From: Vibrio rotiferianus CAIM 577 = LMG 21460
GTDB taxonomy: Bacteria; Pseudomonadota; Gammaproteobacteria; Enterobacterales; Vibrionaceae
Assembly: GCF_002741985.1 (NCBI RefSeq)
Contig: NZ_APHW01000034.1
Location: 1 to 32,933, forward strand
DNA length: 32,933 nucleotides
Direction: 5' to 3'
Part shown: one piece after another, positions 6,760 to 14,726 of the stretch
How the letters are laid out: each line of letters starts with the position of its first letter
Position numbering within the stretch: position 1 is the first letter of the stretch
Made by a program: the position numbers and the translations under genes
The notes under the pieces: generated by a model
The model's database searches: none
Seen by the model: only the letters and a program-made list of their open reading frames with translations
Told to the model about the DNA's origin: nothing

Positions 6760-7977
6760 TTAAGCCGTCGCCACTTTGGCTTTTGGTAGCTTGATAGAGA
6801 TGACCGTCGTTAGCGCTAAGAAAGCAAATGACACCCACAGACATGCCGCTAGACCCGCTTCTTGGTAAATCCAACCAGACAGAACCGTACCGATCAAACG
6901 TCCCATCGCATTCGCCATATAGTAGAAGCCAACATCCAGTGATACTCCATCGCCTTTCGCATAACTAACGATTAGATAAGAGTGCAGAGATGAGTTCACC
7001 GCAAACACAGCCCCGAAAATCATCAAGCCCACCACAATAACAAGCTCTGGTTGCCAACCGATTTGCACGCCATAAGCTATCGCACCAGTGATGACAGCAA
7101 GTATACCTGCCCAAATTAATGCCGCGCTGCCATCTGGCACTCGACCTTGCGCTTTGCCGGTAATACGAGGCGCAAAACCTTGAACGAATCCGTAAGCAAT
7201 CACCCAAGCCGCAAGGAAGCCACCCACCATCAGGTGATCCCAACCAAACACGCTGCCAAGATAAATTGGCAGTGCAACAACAAACCACACATCACGAGCG
7301 CCAAATAGGAACATACGTGCAGCGGAAAGAATGTTCACCGACTCTGACTTGGAGAAAATCTGACGGAACTTAGGTTTGCTCTTCGCCTTACCCATGTCCG
7401 CCTCAAGCCAAATCAAGCTGCATACAAACACAACGGCCAGCACACTTGCCATGATTATCATCGAAGTTTGGAAACCAAACGCCGATAGCAGCAAACCACC
7501 AACGAAGAAACCCGCACCTTTCAGCGCATTCTTCGAGCCCGTTAAGATCGCAACCCACTTATAAAGTGCACCTTGCTGCTCGTCTGGCACCAAAATTTTG
7601 ATCGCGCTCTTGGCACTCATCTTATTTAAGTCTTTGGCAATACCTGAAATTGCCTGCGCCGCCATTACCCAAGGAATGGTCAACCAAGCATTGGGCACTG
7701 CCAACATCAGCAAGGCAAAAATCTGCATCCCTAAGCCGACGTTCATGGTTTTGTTCAAACCAAGTCGAGCACCTAGCCAGCCACCAACCAAGTTGGTCAC
7801 TACGCCAAAAAATTCATAGAAAAGGAACAGCGAAGCAATGGCTAAGCTTGAGTAGCCTAAGTCATGGAAGTAAAGCACTACCAGCATACGTAGTGCACCA
7901 TCCGTCACTGTGAAGTTCCAATAGTTGAACGTCACAAGCATATACTGACGGATACTTTTGCTTAGTTTTGAAATCAT
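6760..7977 (-). CDS. arsJ: Organoarsenical efflux MFS transporter ArsJ
   Basis: A 405-residue major-facilitator protein with about 11-12 membrane helices. The start ISKLSKSIRQYMLVTFNYWNFT and the stretch FHDLGYSSLAIASLFLFYE fit ArsJ. In the known pathway GAPDH uses arsenate in place of phosphate to make 1-arseno-3-phosphoglycerate; ArsJ exports it, and it then falls apart outside the cell. The best support is context: GAPDH and ArsR genes lie upstream on the same strand. A GAGGTC ribosome binding site precedes the ATG. An unusually long 257-base spacer with several inverted repeats separates it from the phosphatase gene, so its expression may be adjusted separately. No arsenite pump gene (ArsB/Acr3) is present. 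Confidence 0.88.
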   Translation of the reverse strand: MISKLSKSIRQYMLVTFNYWNFTVTDGALRMLVVLYFHDLGYSSLAIASLFLFYEFFGVVTNLVGGWLGARLGLNKTMNVGLGMQIFALLMLAVPNAWLTIPWVMAAQAISGIAKDLNKMSAKSAIKILVPDEQQGALYKWVAILTGSKNALKGAGFFVGGLLLSAFGFQTSMIIMASVLAVVFVCSLIWLEADMGKAKSKPKFRQIFSKSESVNILSAARMFLFGARDVWFVVALPIYLGSVFGWDHLMVGGFLAAWVIAYGFVQGFAPRITGKAQGRVPDGSAALIWAGILAVITGAIAYGVQIGWQPELVIVVGLMIFGAVFAVNSSLHSYLIVSYAKGDGVSLDVGFYYMANAMGRLIGTVLSGWIYQEAGLAACLWVSFAFLALTTVISIKLPKAKVATA

Positions 7978-7994
7978 AACGACCTCAGATGTAC

Positions 7995-8225
7995 AGCATT
8001 TAGGGTATTTAGATCATGATATTCCAAATGCTCTATGACCTGAACACCAGCATTGAGTCATCTCAATACTGGCTCTAAATTGTGAAACAAGAACTGATGA
8101 AACACCTAAACATTATTCATTAATAAACAGTGAGTTAAACGTAAAACCAATAAAAGGAATCACATAAATTGGTAAGCCATTACGGCATAAAGAGAGCTTT
8201 TGAATCATGATGTTCCAAAAGCTCT
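7995..8225 (-). repeat. Repeated inverted-repeat elements between the phosphatase gene and arsJ
   Basis: Two related ~31-base copies, ATCATGAT(A/G)TTCCAAA...GCTCTA, lie at 8013-8043 and 8204-8234. The second sits in a perfect 10-bp inverted repeat, AGAGCTTTTG (8193-8202) with CAAAAGCTCT (8216-8225), immediately after the phosphatase stop. The first pairs AGCATTT (7995-8001) with AAATGCT (8026-8032). A third hairpin, CCAGCATTGAG-TCAT-CTCAATACTGG, lies at 8047-8072 with one mismatch. They may act as mRNA processing, partial termination or protein-binding sites. Confidence 0.6.
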
Positions 8226-8234
8226 ACAAGCTGA

Positions 8235-8729
8235 TCAAGCGCCTTGAGCTACGCGCTCGATGTACTCAACTTGTACAGGCTTTGTGAAAGCACCAGGACG
8301 CAGCGCTTGCACTTCACGTACGATGTCTTCTAGCGCCCAATCTTTCTCTAGCAGTAGGTGCGCAGCAAACAAACCTGTGCGACCAGAGCCACCCATACAG
8401 TGCATTGCCACCTTGCCACCTTGAGCAAGAATCGCGTGCAGTTCAGGACTCGCTTGTTGCCATTTTGCAGCGAAGTCTTCGCCTGGAGCACAGTCATCTT
8501 CAATTTCAATTTGGAGCCATTTCATGCCCAACTGTTGGGTTATATCGCCCAATGCAGACACGTCTTTGGACGCTAATTCAACATCATCAAGGGCAGTAAC
8601 AATCGCTTCTACACCTTGCGCTTTTAGCTGTTCTAGCGAAGTTTGCAGTTCCACACCTTTGGTACCTGGACATGGAGTCAGTACCAATGCGCCCATTTCT
8701 AAATCTAATTGCCATGTAGGATGAGACAT
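8235..8729 (-). CDS. Dual-specificity/CDKN3-like phosphatase in the arsenic operon
   Basis: A 164-residue protein of the cysteine-phosphatase fold. The P-loop HCMGGSGRTG contains the nucleophile Cys111 and the phosphate-binding Arg117 (CX5R). IEDDCAPGED (76-85) supplies a likely general acid Asp. The layout resembles cyclin-dependent kinase inhibitor 3-type phosphatases. It lies 11 bases after GAPDH, with AAGGAG before its ATG, so it is almost surely cotranscribed with the arsenic genes. Possible roles: an arsenate reductase (some eukaryotic arsenate reductases are CX5R enzymes), a phosphatase acting on an intermediate of the pathway, or a regulator. Without an arsenite pump beside it the reductase idea is weaker. 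The biochemical role is open. Confidence 0.8.
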   Translation of the reverse strand: MSHPTWQLDLEMGALVLTPCPGTKGVELQTSLEQLKAQGVEAIVTALDDVELASKDVSALGDITQQLGMKWLQIEIEDDCAPGEDFAAKWQQASPELHAILAQGGKVAMHCMGGSGRTGLFAAHLLLEKDWALEDIVREVQALRPGAFTKPVQVEYIERVAQGA

Positions 8730-8740
8730 CTTAAAACTCC

Positions 8741-9742
8741 TTATGCCATACCAACGTTACGAACCAATTCCGCAGTACGCGTCGCGTAACCCATCTCGTT
8801 ATCGTACCAAGCGTAAATCTTCACCATGCGAGAGCCCACGACCATGGTTGATTGCGCGTCGACGATAGTTGAACGTTGGTCGCCTTTGTAATCGATAGAA
8901 ACTAATGGACGCTCTTCAAAACCAAGGATGCCTTTTAGCTCGCCTTCAGAAGCTTCTTTCAGTAGTGCGTTAACCTCTTCTGCCGTGGTATCACGTTTCA
9001 CATCAAAAATGATGTCTGTGAGTGAGGCGTTTGCTAGAGGAACACGAACCGCGTGACCGTTAATCTTATCTTTCAACTCTGGGAAGATTTCCACAATTGC
9101 AGTCGCACTGCCCGTTGTAGTTGGGATCAGGCTCATACCACATGCACGTGCACGACGCAGGTCTTTGTGCGGCGCATCCAGAATCGTTTGTGTATTGGTT
9201 AAATCGTGAATCGTTGTGAATGACGATTGTTCAATGCCCAGTTTCTCGTGAATCACTTTCACTACTGGAGCAATACAGTTGGTTGTACAAGACGCTGCGG
9301 TCACGATACGGTGCTGCGCTGGGTCGAAGATGTGGTCGTTCACACCAACGACGATGTTTGCAACACCTTCTTCTTTCACTGGTGCACTAACAACAACACG
9401 CTTTACGCCTTGTTCTAGGTATTTGTTTAGGAATGAGGTTTTGCGATGAACGCCCGTTGCTTCAATCACAACATCACATTGACCCCAGTTCACAGCGTCG
9501 ATATCGCGTTCTTGTGAAGTCGTGATGCGCTTACCATTGATCACCATGTCTGTGCCTTCAACTTGCACTGCATGATTCCAACGACCTTGAACTGAATCGA
9601 ACTCAAGTAAGTGGCCAAGCGTCGCTGCATCACCCGCTACATCGTTGATGTGCACGAACTCTAGCTCTGGCCAGTCAAACGCAGCACGCAGTGCCAAGCG
9701 ACCAATTCGACCGAAACCGTTAATACCTACTTTAATCGTCAT
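8741..9742 (-). CDS. Type I glyceraldehyde-3-phosphate dehydrogenase of the arsenic operon
   Basis: A 333-residue [15 protein letters not shown] (6-15) is the NAD-binding loop, ASCTTNC holds catalytic Cys152, and His179 is the partner base. The segment after it ([16 protein letters not shown]) departs from the usual glycolytic wording (HSYTATQ), which suggests a specialised paralogue. In operons with arsJ this enzyme uses arsenate to form 1-arseno-3-phosphoglycerate for export. It follows arsR after 43 bases and precedes the phosphatase gene by 11 bases. The gene has AAGGTAG upstream of its ATG. Normal glycolytic GAPDH is expected elsewhere in the genome. Confidence 0.92.
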   Translation of the reverse strand: MTIKVGINGFGRIGRLALRAAFDWPELEFVHINDVAGDAATLGHLLEFDSVQGRWNHAVQVEGTDMVINGKRITTSQERDIDAVNWGQCDVVIEATGVHRKTSFLNKYLEQGVKRVVVSAPVKEEGVANIVVGVNDHIFDPAQHRIVTAASCTTNCIAPVVKVIHEKLGIEQSSFTTIHDLTNTQTILDAPHKDLRRARACGMSLIPTTTGSATAIVEIFPELKDKINGHAVRVPLANASLTDIIFDVKRDTTAEEVNALLKEASEGELKGILGFEERPLVSIDYKGDQRSTIVDAQSTMVVGSRMVKIYAWYDNEMGYATRTAELVRNVGMA

Positions 9743-9785
9743 AATCTTCTACCTTTTCAAACCTATAAACTGGTAACGCTTACTA

Positions 9786-10121
9786 CTAGCAGCAAGCCGC
9801 ACGAGTTTTATCGTGCAATCGTGAAATATCGTCTTGGTACTCTTGTTTTAAGCAGTTCGAAGCGACCAAGTCATCAATCAATTTTTGCATCCATCCTGGT
9901 AACTGTTGGGACAATTGATAGAACACCCACTGTCCCTGGCGTCTATCTACCAAAATGCCATTCGACCTTAACAGAGCTAAATGACGAGAAATCTTTGGCT
10001 GACTTTCTTGTAGCGCATAGGCTAGATCACCAACGCAGGTTTCCCCTTCGCGCACAACAAGCATTAAGCAGCGCACACGAGTTTCATCGGAAAGAAGTTT
10101 GAAGAATTGATGCGGAAGCAT
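9786..10121 (-). CDS. arsR: ArsR family arsenic-responsive repressor
   Basis: A 111-residue winged-helix repressor of the ArsR/SmtB family, with the recognition-helix region QESQPKISRHLALLRSNG (38-55) and the wing VDRRQGQWVFYQL. E. coli ArsR senses As(III) with a CVCDLC motif; here that place reads TCVGDL with a single Cys (29). Other Cys residues are 18, 90 and a vicinal pair at the extreme C-terminus, 110-111. A C-terminal As(III) site, as in ArsR types with Cys95/96/102, is therefore more likely; this is inference. It is the first gene of the operon arsR-GAPDH-phosphatase-arsJ, and a palindromic candidate operator lies just upstream. Confidence 0.9.
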   Translation of the reverse strand: MLPHQFFKLLSDETRVRCLMLVVREGETCVGDLAYALQESQPKISRHLALLRSNGILVDRRQGQWVFYQLSQQLPGWMQKLIDDLVASNCLKQEYQDDISRLHDKTRAACC

Positions 10122-10130
10122 TGTTACATA

Positions 10131-10158
10131 CCTATATATGGATATGCGTATATACTTA
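10131..10158 (-). promoter_or_regulatory. Candidate ArsR operator/promoter
   Basis: Just upstream of the arsR ATG is an AT-rich imperfect palindrome, with TATATAT at 10134-10140 and ATATGCGTATAT at 10142-10153. Its position and symmetry fit an autoregulatory ArsR site overlapping the promoter. The exact -10 and -35 boxes are uncertain. Confidence 0.55.
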
Positions 10159-10223
10159 TTTAAAACTAGGATGCCGTCAAGCGATCGCGCTCGACTGTAA
10201 TAAAAGTTTAATAATTGATCGGA

Positions 10224-11447
10224 TTATGCGCCAACGAAAGTCTGGCTCAAGCGCACCGCTTCACCAAGCTGAGACTTAACATCGTCAAAGGAGAGCCCTA
10301 GCTGTTGAGAGAATTTTTCCACACCATTCCAGTCAGCACGTTCGTAACATTCTTCTAGGGCAATGAGTGCTCCATAAGCGCCTTCTCGATGCAAAAGCGC
10401 TTGTTTTAAAGCGGGGCTAAGTGGTAGCTGCTCTACAAGAGAATCTACTGATAAATCGAGCATGGCATCAAGAATTGACAATAGCCCGACCATAAAGCCT
10501 TGCTCATTGAGGTGTGAAAATGGCTGGTAGCTAGACATCAACTGGCAAAATTGCGCACGTTGCAAAGACAGATTGTACAACTCTCTGGGTTTGTTACTCG
10601 AGATATAAGATGCCACCACCAACGAGACAAACATCTTAAGCTTCTCTTGCCCCAAATAAATCAATGCTTGGCGAAAAGAGGTAATAGCGACCTCAAGATT
10701 GCTTGATTGTGTATTTACAAAGCGCAACAACTTGTACGACAACGCGACATCTTGAGTAATGATACTTTCAATCCGATCAAAATCAGGGTCTGGTACACAT
10801 ACTTCACGAAACAGCTTCAGGGCAAGAACCTGCTCAGGACTGACGTACTTCGTTTGGGATATTAGTGGCTGACTAAAAAAGTACCCTTGGAAAAACTTAA
10901 AGCCAGCCTCTTTAGTCGCTTCAAATTCTTCTTCAGTTTCAACTCGCTCTGCAAGAAAGTGGTACTTAACTCTTTTCTCTAAATGACTTTTGACTAACTC
11001 GCATGCCTTATCTAAGCCCATAGCCATAATGTCGAGTTTCACTATATGGACGTAAGGCAAAAATCGACGCCACTCCTGAGTCAACGTAAAGTCATCTAGA
11101 GCAATTAAATAACCTTCTCGATAGAACTCTCGAATTGCATCTAGAAGGTCATCAGTTGGACGGCATGTCTCCAGCACCTCAATAACAATTTTGTTTTTGG
11201 GTAAGCTGCGAGGCAATCTGCGCACCAAGCTTTGATGAGGAAAATTGATAAAGCAGCGTGATGAAGCAATAACAGGGTTAGTGCCGACAGAAAGAAAGTT
11301 CTCGACGATAAGTCGGTATGTCGCTCGATTTGAATCTATATGAGCAGGGTAAGCATTGCGCTCACCATCACGGAATAACAATTCATAGCCCAGCGTCTGT
11401 CTTTTACGGTTAAAGATTGGCTGGCGAGCGACATACGTAGTATTCAT
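10224..11447 (-). CDS. EAL-HDOD signalling protein
   Basis: A 407-residue protein with an N-terminal EAL domain (about 1-200) and a C-terminal HDOD domain (about 205-400). The EAL signature is altered to ELL (in GYELLFRDG), but other metal and substrate residues appear kept: Asn in FINF, Glu in IEVLE, the Asp pair in ALDDF, Lys in VKLD, Glu in AERVE and Gln in FFQGYFF. The DDFGSG loop is changed to DDFTLT. It may be a weak c-di-GMP phosphodiesterase or only a c-di-GMP binder. V. cholerae CdgJ, which affects motility, has this architecture; orthology is not claimed. I prefer the ATG at 11447 over a TTG at 11459, though its ribosome binding site is weak. It follows rhtB after 25 bases on the same strand. 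Confidence 0.85.
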   Translation of the reverse strand: MNTTYVARQPIFNRKRQTLGYELLFRDGERNAYPAHIDSNRATYRLIVENFLSVGTNPVIASSRCFINFPHQSLVRRLPRSLPKNKIVIEVLETCRPTDDLLDAIREFYREGYLIALDDFTLTQEWRRFLPYVHIVKLDIMAMGLDKACELVKSHLEKRVKYHFLAERVETEEEFEATKEAGFKFFQGYFFSQPLISQTKYVSPEQVLALKLFREVCVPDPDFDRIESIITQDVALSYKLLRFVNTQSSNLEVAITSFRQALIYLGQEKLKMFVSLVVASYISSNKPRELYNLSLQRAQFCQLMSSYQPFSHLNEQGFMVGLLSILDAMLDLSVDSLVEQLPLSPALKQALLHREGAYGALIALEECYERADWNGVEKFSQQLGLSFDDVKSQLGEAVRLSQTFVGA

Positions 11448-11472
11448 GCTAAAGGACAACTCTTCTGGTAGC

Positions 11473-12091
11473 TTATGACTTCGCAGCCGCTAATAATGCA
11501 CCACATCCCATAAACATTGAACCGAATACTTTGTTTATTTTGCCCATGATCTTACCTGAACGAATAAAACGTCCCATTTGTGCGGCCAAACTGGTGTAGC
11601 CCAGCATCACACATGCATCAATAACGACAGTCGTCCCCCCCCAAGACAAGCAGTTGGGTTAGCTGATCTTTTGCTGGGTCAATAAACTGTGGAAACAGCG
11701 CCACTAAGAACACAATAGATTTAGGGTTAGTCAGGTTGATAAGAATGGCTTTGTACAATAATGACTTACCTGACATCGTGTTATGAGTCTCTGGTGTGAC
11801 CAAACTAGACGTATCACGCCATTTTTGAATACCAAGCCACACAAGGTAAGCTGCACCCACCCACTTAATAACGGCAAATGCGGTTGCCGATTGCGCGACC
11901 AAAGCACCAATACCTGCACCAACCAGAGCAATATGAATTGCCAGGCCGATCTGTAAACCAACAATAGCGCCCAGAGACTTGCGCGTGCCGTAACTCAAAC
12001 CATTGCTGATTGAGTTGACGGTACCAGATCCCGGAGCCAGACTAAAAACGATTGCTGTTACCACATAGGCTAACCAAACATGGGTATCCAT
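11473..12091 (-). pseudogene. rhtB: RhtB/LysE family amino-acid exporter, broken by a +1 frameshift
   Basis: RhtB exports homoserine and homoserine lactone. The first ~150 residues match: FSLAPGSGTVNSISNG, GLQIGLAIHIALVGAG, AAYLVWLGIQKWRD and NLTNPKSIVFLVALFPQF. In a run of eight G (11635-11642 on the + strand as C) the frame is lost and the protein would end at 11618. Removing one G restores TTVVIDACVMLGYTSLA and a tail ending LLAAAKS at 11473, for 205 residues, near the E. coli length of 206. The ATG at 12091 has a GAGGA ribosome binding site. It is divergent from pldB, with which rhtB is also neighbour in E. coli. The cause of the frameshift is uncertain. Confidence 0.9.
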
Positions 12092-12156
12092 TGCATTTCC
12101 TCAATAATTCTTCGATGATACATCGCGTAAGCAACGTATCTTCAGGTAATCGACTA

Positions 12157-13146
12157 ATGGCTATTAACCATTCACCTTTGACTTATACTCAAGAGACCTT
12201 ATTTGAGCAAGCAATAGGTGGTCCGATCGCAGCACTTTGGCAAGAACGCCAAGAAGGCTTTGTAAAAGGGACAGAAAAAAAGAACATCTACTGGTGCAAA
12301 CTCACCAAACCTGAGCACACAAAAGCCGTGCTGATCGTCAACGGTCGCATTGAGGCCTCCTGGAAATACCAAGAACTGTTCTACGACCTGTATCGACAAG
12401 GTTATGACGTGTATTCGTTTGACCACCGAGGACAAGGTTTATCAGATCGTCTTCTACCAGACTCAGACATGGGTCACGTCTATGACTTTAATGATTATAT
12501 TGACGATATGGAATTGGTGCTGCAGCAGCTTGATTTAAGCGGATATCAGCAGCGTTTTATCATTTCTCACTCAATGGGCGGTGCAATTGCGACGCGTTAT
12601 CTGCAAACCCACCCAAATCATAACTTTGACGGTTTAATCCTGAGTGCGCCGATGTTTGGTATCAACTTACCTTGGTATCTCAGTCCTATCGCGATTCCGG
12701 TCACGCAAATCCTTGCCGCAGTGTCCCCACAGCCAAGCTACGCGCCGGGTCATAAGGAATACTATCCAAAACCGTTTGAAGATAACCCACTCAGCCAAAG
12801 CTACGATCGCTACCATTGGTTCCGTGGTTTATACCGCGATAAACCAGAGCTACAAGTGGGCGGCCCTAGCACACGTTGGGTATGGCAAGGCTTGATGGCA
12901 GCAAAGCAGTGTATTTTGCTGACACGGCAAATTAAAGTTCCGGTTTTATTACTCCAACCTGGTAATGATCGTATCGTGAGTAATGCCGCTCAGCAGCGCT
13001 TTATCGACAAGCTGAGTAAGACTAACCCTAATGCGAGCCTAGTTTCGATAGCTGGCGCAGAGCACGAAATCTTATTCGAAAAAGATCAGTATCGTAACCC
13101 AGCGTTGGATGCCGTCTTTGCCTTCATGCGCGGGCACAGCCAATAA
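12157..13146 (+). CDS. pldB: Lysophospholipase L2 PldB
   Basis: A 329-residue alpha/beta-hydrolase that cleaves lysophospholipids, probably membrane-associated on the inner side. The nucleophile elbow is SHSMGG with Ser139; the final GAEHEILFEKD carries the catalytic His. NGRIEASWKYQEL and FDHRGQGLSDRLL resemble E. coli PldB. I chose the ATG at 12157, preceded by AGG at 12144-12146; a longer in-frame version from 12052 would overlap the divergent rhtB start and has no family support. Order rhtB-pldB-yigL is as in E. coli. Confidence 0.92.
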   Translation: MAINHSPLTYTQETLFEQAIGGPIAALWQERQEGFVKGTEKKNIYWCKLTKPEHTKAVLIVNGRIEASWKYQELFYDLYRQGYDVYSFDHRGQGLSDRLLPDSDMGHVYDFNDYIDDMELVLQQLDLSGYQQRFIISHSMGGAIATRYLQTHPNHNFDGLILSAPMFGINLPWYLSPIAIPVTQILAAVSPQPSYAPGHKEYYPKPFEDNPLSQSYDRYHWFRGLYRDKPELQVGGPSTRWVWQGLMAAKQCILLTRQIKVPVLLLQPGNDRIVSNAAQQRFIDKLSKTNPNASLVSIAGAEHEILFEKDQYRNPALDAVFAFMRGHSQ

Positions 13147-13319
13147 AAACAGATTAAAGAGGAAATACGAGCTCATCGATTTACCCTCTTTTTTTTCCTT
13201 ATTTTGGCGTAGACTTCCCCATGTTCCCCCGCACGCGGAGCAGTATGACCTAGTCAATCTGCTGCGCTCCGTGTGCAATCAACCTGTTCTACTCTATCCG
13301 AACCGTTTACGAGGGCTTC

Positions 13320-14144
13320 ATGAGCACATCGCTACCTTGCAAAGAGATCACTAAAATCGTTGCCTCAGATCTGGATGGCACATTACTCGCACCTAACCAC
13401 CAGCTAAGCGCTTACTCGAAAGAGACACTCAAAGCGCTGCATGAGCAAGGCTACACATTTGTCTTTGCAACGGGTCGCCACCACGTAGACGTCGCAAGCA
13501 TTCGTCGCACGGTAGGTATTCCGGCTTACATGATTACTTCGAATGGTGCACGTGTGCACGACCAAAATGATCAAGAGATGTACAGCCAGAACGTACCAGA
13601 ATATTTGGTTCAGCCAGTGATCGACACGATCAAAACGGATCCTGAAATACTTATCCACATGTACCAAAACGACGACTGGTTGCTGAACAAAGACGACGAA
13701 CAACTGCGTGATTTCCACGAAGAGTTCACTTACAAATTGTACGATGAAGACAACGCACCTACAGACGGCATTGCGAAAATCTTCTTCACCCACCCTTCGC
13801 AAGACCACGACCACCTGGTGACTTTCGAAACCAAACTGCGCGAACAATTTGGTGACCGCTTGAACATCGCTTTCTCAACACCTTGGTGCTTGGAAGTGAT
13901 GAGCGCTGGCGTTTCTAAAGGTGATGCCCTGAAGGCAGTCGCAGAGTCTATTGGTCTAACACTGGAAAACACCATCGCGTTTGGTGACGGCATGAATGAC
14001 GTAGAAATGCTATCGATGGCGGGTAAAGGTTTGGTGATGGGCACCTCTCACGAGAAAGTGATGAAAGCACTACCAAACAATGAAGTGATCGGCAGCAACG
14101 CCGACGATGCAGTTGCTCACTACCTACAAGATCATCTGCTATAA
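13320..14144 (+). CDS. yigL: HAD-superfamily Cof-type phosphatase YigL
   Basis: A 274-residue HAD IIB (Cof-type) hydrolase; E. coli YigL dephosphorylates pyridoxal phosphate and sugar phosphates. Motif I DLDGTLL carries the nucleophile Asp17 and Asp19, FATGR is the motif II region, and FGDGMNDVEML is motif IV. The GAGGG ribosome binding site lies just before the ATG. It follows pldB after 173 bases that include a weak hairpin followed by a long T-run at about 13184-13197; it may have its own promoter. It ends before a strong terminator. Confidence 0.92.
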   Translation: MSTSLPCKEITKIVASDLDGTLLAPNHQLSAYSKETLKALHEQGYTFVFATGRHHVDVASIRRTVGIPAYMITSNGARVHDQNDQEMYSQNVPEYLVQPVIDTIKTDPEILIHMYQNDDWLLNKDDEQLRDFHEEFTYKLYDEDNAPTDGIAKIFFTHPSQDHDHLVTFETKLREQFGDRLNIAFSTPWCLEVMSAGVSKGDALKAVAESIGLTLENTIAFGDGMNDVEMLSMAGKGLVMGTSHEKVMKALPNNEVIGSNADDAVAHYLQDHLL

Positions 14145-14182
14145 CCTGTATTAGTTATCAACAGCAGGTTATCGACAAAATC

Positions 14183-14214
14183 ACAAAGGGCTGCACCATG
14201 CAGCCCTTTTTCTT
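14183..14214. terminator. Bidirectional terminator between yigL and the EVE gene
   Basis: AAAGGGCTGC (14185-14194), loop ACCAT, GCAGCCCTTT (14200-14209) and a T-run. It lies directly beyond the stop of the reverse EVE gene, which it can also serve. Confidence 0.93.
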
Positions 14215-14685
14215 TTATCGCTGACTCGGCAACTTCTCTTTGCCGAGGATTGCTTGCCACTCTTCTTCGCTCACCGGCATGATCGATAAACGATTGCCGC
14301 GTTTCACTAATGGCATGTTTTCTAGCTCTGGCATCGCCTTCATGACCGACAACGGAATCAAGCGCTCAGTCTTACGCACAAACTCAATATCCACCATTAT
14401 CCAACGCGGATTTTCTGGGTCAGATTTCGGGTCGTAATAATCGCTCTCTAGGTCAAACTGGAAATGATCGGGATACGCTTCACGGGTCACTTTGGCAATA
14501 CCTGCCACACCTACGTTCTTACAAGAAGAGTGGTAAATCAGTACCAAGTCGCCCAATTTAACTTGGTCGCGCATCATATTACGCGCCTGATAATTACGAA
14601 CTCCCTCCCAACATGAAACCTTTTGGGTTCGAAGCGTGTCAATAGAAAAGGTATCTGGTTCTGTTTTAAATAACCAATATGCCAT
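14215..14685 (-). CDS. EVE domain protein
   Basis: A 156-residue protein consisting of a single EVE (PUA-like) domain. The start AYWLFKTEPDTFSIDTL, then CWEGVRNYQARNMMRD, GDLVLIYHSSCKNVGVAGIAKV and ENPRWIMVDIEF are the recognised family phrases. EVE domains bind modified nucleobases in DNA or RNA; the ligand here is unknown. I chose the ATG at 14685, where the family normally starts; longer in-frame versions overlap the divergent lipoprotein gene. GGATGG lies upstream as a weak ribosome binding site. Confidence 0.92.
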   Translation of the reverse strand: MAYWLFKTEPDTFSIDTLRTQKVSCWEGVRNYQARNMMRDQVKLGDLVLIYHSSCKNVGVAGIAKVTREAYPDHFQFDLESDYYDPKSDPENPRWIMVDIEFVRKTERLIPLSVMKAMPELENMPLVKRGNRLSIMPVSEEEWQAILGKEKLPSQR

Positions 14686-14726
14686 AATGCCATCCGATGC
14701 AGATTGAGTAATGAGGAAGATATAAC

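Noticed and set aside
12052..12156. N-terminal extension of PldB
   Set aside because: It would run into the start of the divergent rhtB gene and lacks family similarity; the ATG at 12157 fits better.
13651..13659. TTATCCACA, a perfect DnaA box
   Set aside because: It is a single copy inside the yigL coding sequence, with no AT-rich unwinding region or further boxes; a chance match is likely.
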